From positions 1 through 64,000 of the forward strand of contig CASDPB010000126.1 of assembly GCA_949282305.1 (NCBI GenBank): a DNA stretch of 64,000 nt, written 5' to 3'. The position numbers and the translations under genes are program-made. Below the pieces are notes generated by a model, which was not told where the DNA came from, ran no database searches, and saw nothing but the letters and a program-made list of their open reading frames with translations. Source of the stretch: an uncultured Lentisphaeria bacterium (GTDB taxonomy: Bacteria; Verrucomicrobiota; Lentisphaeria; Victivallales; UBA1829). Of the stretch, positions 9,261 through 17,175 are shown piece by piece. The first letter of the stretch is position 1. Each line of letters starts with the position of its first letter.

Positions 9261-10793
9261 CTAAAGAACGGGCGTCATCAGCGCGCAGATGCTTTCCAGA
9301 AGTTTCTGCGGACAGCTCCTTGAGGCGAGATAAGCCTCTCCCATCTCTTCGGAATTTTTCAGTTCCTCAAGAAACTGGCGCTGCAGAGCTTCGGCGAAGT
9401 CTCCCTGTGAGACCAGCAGATCCAGTTCATAGTTCAGGCGGAAACTGCGGATGTCGCAGTTGCTTGAACCGAAATAAGCCCACGCGCCGTCGACAAGCAT
9501 CGCCTTTGCGTGAGTAAACGTGCCGAGACGCTCGAAAACCCGCACCCCGTTGCCGATCAGCGATTCATAAAAACTGCGCGCCGCCAGCTTCACATACCAG
9601 TGATTGTTGTTCCGCGGCACGATCAGCCTTACGTCCACGCCGCGCGCGGATGCCATGCGGAGCGCCTTCGAGAAATCTTTCGACGGGGCGAAATAGGGGG
9701 AGATGATCCAGATTGACTTCTTTGCGGTCGAAGCCGCGGTGAAGAAAACTTTTTCCGAACCTTCAAACAGGTAACCGTGTCCGCTGGCGACGGCACGCAC
9801 AATGGAGTCTCCGCATTTTTCCGGCATGGGAAAGTAGTCCCGCGTGAAAAGATCCTCCTTGTTTTTTTCATGGGACGCATAGAACCAGTCGCAGAGGAAC
9901 GCATATTGAAGTTCGCCGACGGCGGGACCTGTCAGGCGGCAGTGGAAATCATGGATTTCCTTTTCGGGGCTGGTCATCCATTTGAAATTTTCCTCGCTGA
10001 TGTTCAACCCTCCTATGAATGCGGTCCTGCCGTCCACGATCAGCAGCTTCCTATGGTTCCTGAGCTGAATCCGCCACGGAGTCAGAAGCGATGCGTTGGA
10101 GAAGGGAATCATTTTGAGATTCGGCGTTTTTTTCAGGTAGGGCAGAAAAAAGAGGGAGAAAAGAGATTTGAAACTGCCGAAACGGTCGCAGATTACACGC
10201 ACCTGAACGCCTTCCAGCGCTTTTTTCTTCAACTCGCTCATCATGATCCGCCCGATGCGGTCGTCCGCAAAGATGAAGGTCTGCATATTGATGTTGTGCC
10301 TTGCGGAACGGATACATTCAATCATGGCCGGATAGGCGGCGGAGCCGTCGCAGAGCAGCTCCAGGCGGTTTCCCTTAAGCGGAATTGTTCCGGGGATCAT
10401 GGAGGCGGATGCGGGGTCTTCCAGCGCGGCATAGAGCAGAGAGTCCAGCATTCGGCGATGATCCATTGTGTCTTCCGCGGCGTCGCTGCGGGATATGAAA
10501 TGCTTCATGGCATCGCGGTAATCCTTGAGACTGCGGTGTTCCGCTTCATCCCTGTTTTTCAGAAACTCTTCGACCGCGTGCGAAATCCGTTTTCCCAGCG
10601 TATTTCTGCGCGTGATTCCGGCAAGCAGGTAAAGGATGATTCCCAGAACGGGAAGGCAGAGCACAAGAATGATCCACAGGGATGCTCTTTCCGAGTCATC
10701 GCGCATGGTAAACAGTATGTGCAGTATAATCAGAAGAACCGCAACGGCAACGATTCCCGCACAGATCAGATGTATCAGCTCAAAATGAGGCAT
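9261..10793 (-). CDS. cls: Cardiolipin synthase, phospholipase D family
   Basis: This 510-residue protein has two N-terminal membrane helices (about 8-30 and 38-60) and two phospholipase-D HKD motifs, HRKLLIVDG...GG and HAKAMLVDG...GS. It is full length for bacterial Cls. It joins two phosphatidylglycerols into cardiolipin plus glycerol at the inner membrane. The gene follows the coiled-coil protein gene by 18 bases, so they may share a transcript. The ribosome site before its ATG is weak. Confidence 0.93.
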   Translation of the reverse strand: MPHFELIHLICAGIVAVAVLLIILHILFTMRDDSERASLWIILVLCLPVLGIILYLLAGITRRNTLGKRISHAVEEFLKNRDEAEHRSLKDYRDAMKHFISRSDAAEDTMDHRRMLDSLLYAALEDPASASMIPGTIPLKGNRLELLCDGSAAYPAMIECIRSARHNINMQTFIFADDRIGRIMMSELKKKALEGVQVRVICDRFGSFKSLFSLFFLPYLKKTPNLKMIPFSNASLLTPWRIQLRNHRKLLIVDGRTAFIGGLNISEENFKWMTSPEKEIHDFHCRLTGPAVGELQYAFLCDWFYASHEKNKEDLFTRDYFPMPEKCGDSIVRAVASGHGYLFEGSEKVFFTAASTAKKSIWIISPYFAPSKDFSKALRMASARGVDVRLIVPRNNNHWYVKLAARSFYESLIGNGVRVFERLGTFTHAKAMLVDGAWAYFGSSNCDIRSFRLNYELDLLVSQGDFAEALQRQFLEELKNSEEMGEAYLASRSCPQKLLESICALMTPVL

Positions 10794-10811
10794 GGAATGG
10801 GAAGTGCCGGT

Positions 10812-11294
10812 TTATTGTTTCCTGGATTTTTTCGCCTTGTCGGCTTTCTTGTCGGCTTTCTTGTCCGCGTTTTCCTCATCCTTGCCGTCGTCGGAATTGA
10901 TTTTGCCGAAGGCTTCCAGCTTTTCAATTTTTTCTTTCAGGGCTGCCTGTTTTGCCTCCAGCTTTTCGATCAGGGCGGCATTTTTTTCTTTCTCTGCCTC
11001 GTCTTCCGACTTCAGCGCCAGTTGCTCTTCAACCGCCTTCAATGCCTTTTCGTATTTTGCCGTTTCTTCCCTGACGGCATTCTTCAACGCCTGTTTTTCT
11101 TTCTTCAGGTTTGTTTCTGCTCTTTTGCGCGCGGCATTGTTTTTGGCTTTCTGAAGTCTTTTCTCCGCGCGCTTGATTGCGTTGATCTCCTTGGTGAAAG
11201 GATTTTTTTCTTTTTCATCCGCAAGAGCATCGGAGACAAACAGAACGGATGCCGCAAAAACTGCGGCCAGCGAAATTTGTTTCAGCAATGACAT
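10812..11294 (-). CDS. Small exported lysine-rich coiled-coil protein
   Basis: This protein of about 160 residues has a clear signal peptide (LLKQISLAAVFAASVLF, cleavage near ALA-DEK). The rest is almost wholly charged helix (heptad-like runs of K, E, A and L to about residue 130), then a low-complexity tail with repeated DKKA. No enzyme motif is present. I chose the ATG at 11294 because AGGAG lies seven bases upstream, rather than the GTG two codons earlier. It probably acts in the periplasm, perhaps binding the envelope or nucleic acid through its basic tail (speculative). It lies just upstream of cls. Confidence 0.7.
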   Translation of the reverse strand: MSLLKQISLAAVFAASVLFVSDALADEKEKNPFTKEINAIKRAEKRLQKAKNNAARKRAETNLKKEKQALKNAVREETAKYEKALKAVEEQLALKSEDEAEKEKNAALIEKLEAKQAALKEKIEKLEAFGKINSDDGKDEENADKKADKKADKAKKSRKQ

Positions 11295-11362
11295 AACCAC
11301 ACTCCTATGATTTTTATTTTCATGTACAATACCGCCGCTTCAGCAGGAGTCAAATCGGGAAA

Positions 11363-11872
11363 TCACAAAATCGTGTACAGCGAACACACGGCGTAAAAAG
11401 TGGAAGACACGCCGCCCCATGAGCCGTCGCCGCGCTGTTTTTCCAGGAGATGCGTTGCCGTATTCATGCGCCAGTTCCGGAAATCCCCGGGCAGCAGGGG
11501 ATCGGAATCCATTCTTTTCAGCGTCCTGACCAGTTCAAACAGATTCCGGTAGCTTTCCGCCTCCGATGTGCGGGGGGCGGCTGCGGTTTTCCGCATGTTT
11601 TCTGCCGCCTTTTTCCACTTTTCCAGCGGAATGCCCAGATCGGGCGCTTCGGGAACGGACAGTTCAATCAGCTTTGCGATCTTCCGGTCCAGTGCCGGGT
11701 CGTCGCTGAAATGCCCCGCATCCATCTGTTTTGAGGCAAGATAATACACCCCGCGGAGGGCGGCTGCGGAAGCCTCGCGTGCGATGCTCTCATCCAGCCG
11801 CCCCCGGATCGGAACGGCAAGCAGAGAAAAACTGAAACAGAATGAGAGACATGTCATCAGAACTCTTTTCAT
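11363..11872 (-). CDS. Short exported protein with terpene-cyclase-like alpha-toroid repeats
   Basis: This 169-residue protein has a signal peptide (MKRVLMTCLSFCFSFSLLAV). Near the C-terminus it carries HLLEKQRGDGSWGG, which matches the QW/prenyltransferase-squalene-cyclase repeat (QxxDGSW). A weaker repeat lies near the N-terminus (YYLASKQMDAGHFSDD). Full cyclases are about 600 residues, so only one or two alpha/alpha repeats are present and the catalytic DxDD motif is absent. Binding rather than cyclisation seems likely. The start at 11872 has GGAGG eight bases upstream. A frame extending to 11968 has no such support. Confidence 0.6.
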   Translation of the reverse strand: MKRVLMTCLSFCFSFSLLAVPIRGRLDESIAREASAAALRGVYYLASKQMDAGHFSDDPALDRKIAKLIELSVPEAPDLGIPLEKWKKAAENMRKTAAAPRTSEAESYRNLFELVRTLKRMDSDPLLPGDFRNWRMNTATHLLEKQRGDGSWGGVSSTFYAVCSLYTIL

Positions 11873-12043
11873 GGCTGTTACCTCCATAAGCGGGGAATCC
11901 GCCGCCCGCGGAATCATTTCATCGCTGTGACAATAATTCAGAAAAGTCTTCAAATCAAATAAAAACATGGAAATATTTCAGATTTTCATTTGATGACGTG
12001 AAAAAAATCGGTAGATTATAGGGAAGTGTTTCCGGAGAAGACT

Positions 12044-12946
12044 ATGGACGAAGAAAATTTTACGAAAAAGCTGGCGAATGTGTTTCCGCAGGGAAAAGAT
12101 ATTCTGGTAGGCCCCGGTGATGACTGCGCCGTGATTGACAACGGTTCCGATTTACTGGTGCTTGCGGCTGCGGATCAGTTGATTTCATCAATTCATTACC
12201 TGGAGGGATGTCCTCCCGCCTATGCTGCCCGCAAACTGCTTCACAGAAATATCAGCGACATTGCCGCGATGGGGGGGCTCCCGACTCATGCCTTGGTCAC
12301 TCTGGCTGTGAATCCGCTGGATGAAATCTGGCTGACGGATTTTCATGCCTCACTTTCCGAGAGGGCTTCCGCGTATGGAATTTCCGTGATCGGCGGCGAC
12401 ATTGCAAAACTGTTCACGAAGGGGGAGGTCAGTTCCCTGACGATTCTCGGAAAGGTGGAGCGTGAGAAACTGTGTCTGCGTTCCGGTGCGAAGACCGGCG
12501 ATCTGCTTTATGTGACGGGAACTTTCGGCAACTCCTTCCATTCGGGGCATCATCTTGAATTCAAACCGAGACTGGAGGAGGCACGGTTTCTCGCGGGCAG
12601 ATTCACCCATGCCATGATGGATGTCAGCGACGGGTTGCTGAAGGATGCGCTCCGGGTCGCGGATGCTTCCGGATGCGCTCTTTCGCTTGATCCGCTGCGG
12701 ATTCCCCTGCGCCGCGGCGCCACCGTCGAAGCCGCATTGACGGATGGCGAGGATTATGAACTCATCATTGCGGTTCCGCCGTCTCTTTCGGAGGAACTGG
12801 AGGGGGCCTGGCCCTTCCCGGAGACGCCGCTCAACTGCGTGGGGCGTTTTACTGACGGTACTCCCGGCGATGTTGCCGGACTGGAACGTCTGAATCTGGC
12901 AAAACTTAAAACAGGATTTGATCATTTCAATGAAAAAACAGTATAA
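12044..12946 (+). CDS. thiL: Thiamine-monophosphate kinase
   Basis: This 300-residue ATP-dependent kinase converts thiamine monophosphate to thiamine pyrophosphate, the last step of the pathway. It has the PurM-like ThiL fold: GPGDDCAVID, an Asp in AAADQLISSIHY, KLLHRNISDIAAMGG, SVIGGDIAKL, MMDVSDGLLKDA and GEDYELIIAVP. The ATG at 12044 follows GGAGAAG. A GTG or ATG slightly upstream is not needed. tsaE overlaps its last 17 bases, so the two are probably translated together. It fits with the thi4 locus at 5.9 kb, although the two are not in one operon. Confidence 0.95.
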   Translation: MDEENFTKKLANVFPQGKDILVGPGDDCAVIDNGSDLLVLAAADQLISSIHYLEGCPPAYAARKLLHRNISDIAAMGGLPTHALVTLAVNPLDEIWLTDFHASLSERASAYGISVIGGDIAKLFTKGEVSSLTILGKVEREKLCLRSGAKTGDLLYVTGTFGNSFHSGHHLEFKPRLEEARFLAGRFTHAMMDVSDGLLKDALRVADASGCALSLDPLRIPLRRGATVEAALTDGEDYELIIAVPPSLSEELEGAWPFPETPLNCVGRFTDGTPGDVAGLERLNLAKLKTGFDHFNEKTV

Positions 12947-13361
12947 AACATATTCCACGGAGGAGACAAAGGCTGTGGCGGCGGAGCTTGCCGCGCAGAC
13001 GCTTCCGGGTTCGGTTTATTCTCTTCACGGCGATCTCGGCGCGGGAAAGACGGTTTTCGCCTCCGGTTTTGCCCGGGCGCTCGGAATCACGGAGGCGGTG
13101 TCCAGCCCGACGTTCACGATTGTCCAGGAATATCCTTTTGAAAAGGGGATGTTCTTTCATCTGGATCTTTACCGCATTGACAATCCGGAGGCGGCGCTTG
13201 CATTCGGCATCGACGAGTTTCTTTATGCCGAAGACGGCATCACCTTGATTGAGTGGCCGGAGCGGATTCAGGGATTGTTCCCGCCGCATACGGTTTATGT
13301 GGACATCCGGCGCGGAGAGAAGGAAGAGGAACGGATCATTACTGTGGAACAGGCAGAATAG
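12930..13361 (+). CDS. tsaE: tRNA threonylcarbamoyladenosine biosynthesis ATPase TsaE
   Basis: This 143-residue P-loop protein supports the TsaB-TsaD complex that puts t6A on position 37 of ANN-decoding tRNAs. It shows the Walker A GDLGAGKT, the switch-like SSPTFTIVQEY, FHLDLYR and LIEWPERI. The ATG at 12930 lies inside the thiL end, 17 bases before its stop. The length is normal for the family. TsaB and TsaD are not in this window. Confidence 0.95.
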   Translation: MKKQYKTYSTEETKAVAAELAAQTLPGSVYSLHGDLGAGKTVFASGFARALGITEAVSSPTFTIVQEYPFEKGMFFHLDLYRIDNPEAALAFGIDEFLYAEDGITLIEWPERIQGLFPPHTVYVDIRRGEKEEERIITVEQAE

Positions 13362-13436
13362 CCAAGTGCTGAAGGCAGGGCGGGGGACGCGCCGCCTTTT
13401 TGTCTTTTTCATTCTTTTTCATCCCTTTTTCGGACA

Positions 13437-14186
13437 ATGAATAATATTACAGTTTCAGGTTCAAACATTTTTTTGAGGGAACGTCTTGCATCCGCCCTGG
13501 CGAAGGAATCCGCCGAGGCGGAAACGCTGATTTTCTGCGGCAGAGAGGCGGAACTGGAAAAAGTTCTGCGGGAGTGTTCCGGAAGACTTATTTTTCTTGC
13601 CGATGCGGCGGAGAGTTTTTCCGGCAGAAGAGCGCTTCTGGAGGAAAGATATGACGAGTATGAAACGCGGTTCATGTTGGCGGAGGAGCAGACGGTGCGC
13701 GGGATTTCGGAAAAGGGGATTTCGGAAGAATTCCAGCCCGTGCGTCTGCCGGACAATGTGATTCTCAACCGCTGCTGTGAAATCGGGGGAACAGGAAAAA
13801 GCCGCGCATGGCTGTCTGCCCATGTCAATGGAACAGATTGTCTGCGTTATGTGTCTTTCGGCGGAAGCGGGAAACAGGTATTTGATCTTCTTCATGTCGG
13901 GGATCTGGTTTCGCTGGTCCGGGAGCAGATTCATGCGTTTCGTCCGGGGCTGTATCATGTGTCCGGGGGAGTCCGTGCAAGTGTTTCCCTGCTGGAGCTG
14001 ACGGCTGTATGCGAGTCTGCCACGGGAAATATTGTGAAGATTACGAACGACGAGAGCCGGAGAGAGATTCCCGTTTTTTCGCTGGACATCAGCCGTTTGA
14101 CGGAGTATTTTATATGGCGTCCGGAATATGGCGTTGAGGAAATCGTCCGGGATATGCTGGTGCGTCAGGTGACGGATGTTTCATGA
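13437..14186 (+). CDS. Degenerate extended-SDR / NAD-dependent epimerase-like protein
   Basis: This 249-residue protein matches the C-terminal half of sugar-nucleotide epimerases of the extended SDR family. It has the segment GGSGKQVFDLLHVGDLVSLV, then YHVSGGVRASVSLLELTAVC. The N-terminus keeps only a shadow of the Rossmann start (ITVSGSNIFLRERL): the GxxGxxG cofactor loop is gone, and I find no YxxxK catalytic pair. Typical members exceed 300 residues. It is likely catalytically dead or reshaped for binding. It lies between tsaE and uvrB, with 24 bases to uvrB. The ribosome site is weak (CGGA). Confidence 0.6.
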   Translation: MNNITVSGSNIFLRERLASALAKESAEAETLIFCGREAELEKVLRECSGRLIFLADAAESFSGRRALLEERYDEYETRFMLAEEQTVRGISEKGISEEFQPVRLPDNVILNRCCEIGGTGKSRAWLSAHVNGTDCLRYVSFGGSGKQVFDLLHVGDLVSLVREQIHAFRPGLYHVSGGVRASVSLLELTAVCESATGNIVKITNDESRREIPVFSLDISRLTEYFIWRPEYGVEEIVRDMLVRQVTDVS

Positions 14187-14210
14187 CGGAGAATAAGGAA
14201 CACAGGGAAA

Positions 14211-16307
14211 ATGTTTGAGCTGGTTTCGGAATACAAGGCGGCGGGCGACCAGCCGCAGGCGATCAGGGAGCTTGTCCACGGGCTTCAGGAGGGGCGGCGT
14301 TATCAGACTTTGCTCGGAGTGACGGGTTCCGGCAAGACGTTCACCCTTGCGAATGTGCTTGCCAGGGTGAACCGTCCGGCGCTGGTGCTCTCGCACAACA
14401 AAACGCTGGCGGCGCAGCTCTACAGCGAATTCAAGTCATTCCTGCCGAACAACGCCGTTGAATATTTCATCAGTTACTACGATTATTATCTGCCGGAATC
14501 CTATATCCCGCAGACGGATACTTATATTGCCAAGGATGCAAGCATCAACGAGAACATTGAACGTCTGCGTCTTTCCGCGACGGCTTCGCTTCTCGAACGG
14601 CGCGATGTCATGGCTGTCGCCAGCGTATCCTGCATTTACGGATTGACGGCGCGCGAGGATTACGAAGAGATGTGCATTCCTCTGAAGGTGGGAATGACTC
14701 TGGAACGTGACGATCTTCTGCGGAAACTGGTCGAGGTGCAGTTCGAGCGCAATGATACGGCTCCGGAACGCGGTCAGTTCCGTGTGCGCGGCGACTGCGT
14801 GGAGATCTATCTTGCTCAGAAGGAGGAGTATGTGCGCGTGGAATTCTGGGGGGATTCGATTGATTCGATCTCCCGCTGTGAACTGCTGACCGGCCGCGTC
14901 AAGTCCCGTCCCGATCATGTCATGATTTTCCCGGCGCGCCATTTTGTGATGCCGCAGGAGCGGATCAACGCCGCGATGGACGGCATTCTCGCGGAAATGC
15001 GGGCGCAGGTCAGGATGTTTGAATCGCAGGGCAAGCTGGTCGAGGCGCAGAGGCTTTATCAGAGGGTGAATTACGATGTGGAGATGATGCGCGAGATCGG
15101 ATACTGTTCCGGGATTGAAAACTATTCGCGGCATCTCAGCGGGCGTGCCCCGGGATCGCGTCCGTTCTGTCTGCTGGACTTTTTCCCGAAAGACTATATC
15201 ATGATTATTGATGAGTCGCATGTCACGATACCTCAGCTCCAGGCAATGTACAAGGCGGACCGCAACCGCAAGCAGACGCTTGTGGATCACGGGTTCCGCC
15301 TGCCGTCCGCGCTGGACAACCGCCCGCTTAAGTTCGAGGAGTTTCAGGCGCTTCTCGGAGACGTGATCTTCGTTTCCGCAACACCGGGAAAATATGAGCT
15401 GGAACTTTCCGAAGGACAGGTTGTCGAGCAGGTTGTGCGCCCGACCGGACTGCTTGATCCTCCGGTCGAGGTGCGCAAGCTGGAAGGGCAGGTGGATGAT
15501 GTGATTGAGGAAATCCGCAAGTGCACGGAGAGCGGCGGCAGATCCCTTGTCGCCACGCTTACGAAAAAAAGCGCGGAACGGCTTTCGGATTATCTCTGCG
15601 ACCTTGGAATGCGGGTGAAATATCTGCATTCGGAAATTGATGTGATTGAACGTGTCCGCATTCTTTCCGAACTGAAACGGGGAGATTTTGACTGCATTGT
15701 GGGAATCAATCTTCTGCGCGAGGGGATCGACCTGCCGGAAATCAAGCTGGTCGCGATTCTCGATGCGGACAAGGAAGGTTTCCTGCGTTCCTCCCGTTCT
15801 CTGATACAGGTGGCGGGGCGTGCCGCGCGGAATGCGGAAGGAAAGGTCATTCTTTACGGCGATGTCATTACGGACAGCATGAAATCGCTGATCGACACGA
15901 CGGAAGAACGCCGGAAAAAACAGGCGGAATACAATAAAAAGCATCATATTGTCCCGAAGACGATCATCAAGGCGGAACGGGAAACAATTACCGATGTCAT
16001 GGGACTCTCTTCCAGGACGGAATCGCCGTCCGGAGCGACCTGCAACCCGCGGGAACTTGAAGAGGAAACGGCGGCATTTGCCGTCAGGGAGGAACGCGCC
16101 GCCTATGGTTCCGCTTCAAAACGCACCAGAAAGGGGAAGGTCGCCCGCGCGAACTCAAAGAGTCTGGAGGACATGGATTTTGAGGAGGTCATCGCCGAAC
16201 TGGAACGCGAGATGCTGGAAGCCGCTGAAAATCTTGAATTTGAACGTGCCGCCCAGCTTCGCGACCGGATCAGGGGAATGACGGATCAGACAGGACGCGG
16301 GAAGTGA
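14211..16307 (+). CDS. uvrB: Excinuclease ABC subunit B
   Basis: This 698-residue DNA-repair helicase-like subunit loads onto damage with UvrA and recruits UvrC. It has Walker A GVTGSGKT (36-43), the DNA-inserting beta-hairpin region around YYDYYLPESYIPQTD, helicase motif II IIDESH, motif VI QVAGRAARN and the C-terminal UVR motif (LEREMLEAAENLEFERAAQL). It is full length. The start is preceded by AAGGAACACAGGGAAA. No LexA box was noticed upstream. Confidence 0.98.
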   Translation: MFELVSEYKAAGDQPQAIRELVHGLQEGRRYQTLLGVTGSGKTFTLANVLARVNRPALVLSHNKTLAAQLYSEFKSFLPNNAVEYFISYYDYYLPESYIPQTDTYIAKDASINENIERLRLSATASLLERRDVMAVASVSCIYGLTAREDYEEMCIPLKVGMTLERDDLLRKLVEVQFERNDTAPERGQFRVRGDCVEIYLAQKEEYVRVEFWGDSIDSISRCELLTGRVKSRPDHVMIFPARHFVMPQERINAAMDGILAEMRAQVRMFESQGKLVEAQRLYQRVNYDVEMMREIGYCSGIENYSRHLSGRAPGSRPFCLLDFFPKDYIMIIDESHVTIPQLQAMYKADRNRKQTLVDHGFRLPSALDNRPLKFEEFQALLGDVIFVSATPGKYELELSEGQVVEQVVRPTGLLDPPVEVRKLEGQVDDVIEEIRKCTESGGRSLVATLTKKSAERLSDYLCDLGMRVKYLHSEIDVIERVRILSELKRGDFDCIVGINLLREGIDLPEIKLVAILDADKEGFLRSSRSLIQVAGRAARNAEGKVILYGDVITDSMKSLIDTTEERRKKQAEYNKKHHIVPKTIIKAERETITDVMGLSSRTESPSGATCNPRELEEETAAFAVREERAAYGSASKRTRKGKVARANSKSLEDMDFEEVIAELEREMLEAAENLEFERAAQLRDRIRGMTDQTGRGK

Positions 16308-16383
16308 AAATGCGGAACGCGGACGGGACGGCGGCTCCCCGTTTGTTTCTCTCAGCCCGGTGTCCGCTTTCCGCGGAGATCGT

Positions 16384-17145
16384 TCATCTGCCTGACTTCT
16401 TTGCGCGGAATGCGCAAATTGCGTCGTATGCCTGATTGATGCGCCGCATTTCATTTTCGGCATGGGCAAGCATTTCAGGCGGGAGTCCTTTGCTTTGCAG
16501 TTTGTCCGGGTGGAATTCGATACATTTTTTGCGATATGCGCTTTTCAGCTCCTGATCTGTGACGTCGGGAGATACTTCCAGAATTTTGTAATAAGTGTCC
16601 AGGTTTTCCATCTCGTGGGATTCCGTCTGGACGCGGAAGAACGCATTGACATAACCGTTCAGGCGGAAGACACGTTCCGCATACAGAAGTATTTCACGTT
16701 CTTTCTGCGTCAGATCGCCGTCGATTGCCGCAAGTTCGCAGAGCAGTCCCAGAAAGTTCTGCTTGACCGCCGGATTGTAACCGAGAAGCTGATCGAAGTC
16801 ATTGATATACTGCCGGTATGAGACATCATTGTCGCGCGCCGTATTGAACACCTTGTGAATGAACTGCTTCTGCTCCTGCCGGAAATTCGCCTGAATGAAA
16901 ACCTTGATGTAGTCCGCCTCGTCTTGGCTGACCACACCGTCCGCCTTTGCGAGTTTCGCCATACAGGAAAAAAGCGCCGTGATGAACGCTGCCTGAAGCT
17001 CATCCCTCCGGCTGGCGCGTTTTGCCTTGTCATCGCTGCTGCCAGTGGCGAGATGGCCGATGACTCCGCCGATGACTGCTCCCAGCGGACCCGCTCCGAG
17101 GACGGCGCCGATCGCACCGCCGACAACTGCTCCCAACCAACTCAT
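16384..17145 (-). CDS. TerB/DjlA-type membrane-linked J-domain protein
   Basis: This protein of about 253 residues has three parts. The N-terminus is a glycine/alanine-rich hydrophobic hairpin (GAVVGGAIGAVLGAGPLGAV). Next is a helical TerB-like domain (about 50-160). The C-terminal J domain carries the HPD triad (EFHPDKLQSKG) that stimulates DnaK. This order is that of DjlA co-chaperones, which sit on the inner membrane. The start is set at 17145 from the AAAGGA site 12 bases upstream. It lies downstream of the pilus-like genes on the same strand, but a shared function is not shown. Confidence 0.8.
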   Translation of the reverse strand: MSWLGAVVGGAIGAVLGAGPLGAVIGGVIGHLATGSSDDKAKRASRRDELQAAFITALFSCMAKLAKADGVVSQDEADYIKVFIQANFRQEQKQFIHKVFNTARDNDVSYRQYINDFDQLLGYNPAVKQNFLGLLCELAAIDGDLTQKEREILLYAERVFRLNGYVNAFFRVQTESHEMENLDTYYKILEVSPDVTDQELKSAYRKKCIEFHPDKLQSKGLPPEMLAHAENEMRRINQAYDAICAFRAKKSGR

Positions 17146-17175
17146 ATAGAACAAAATCCTTTCATAAAATACAAA

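Noticed and set aside
9777-11291. 504-codon plus-strand open frame
   Set aside because: It runs antisense across cls and the coiled-coil gene and ends in a phenylalanine-rich stretch that is the mirror of lysine-rich coding.
14436-15947. 503-codon minus-strand open frame
   Set aside because: It is entirely antisense to uvrB, which is certain.
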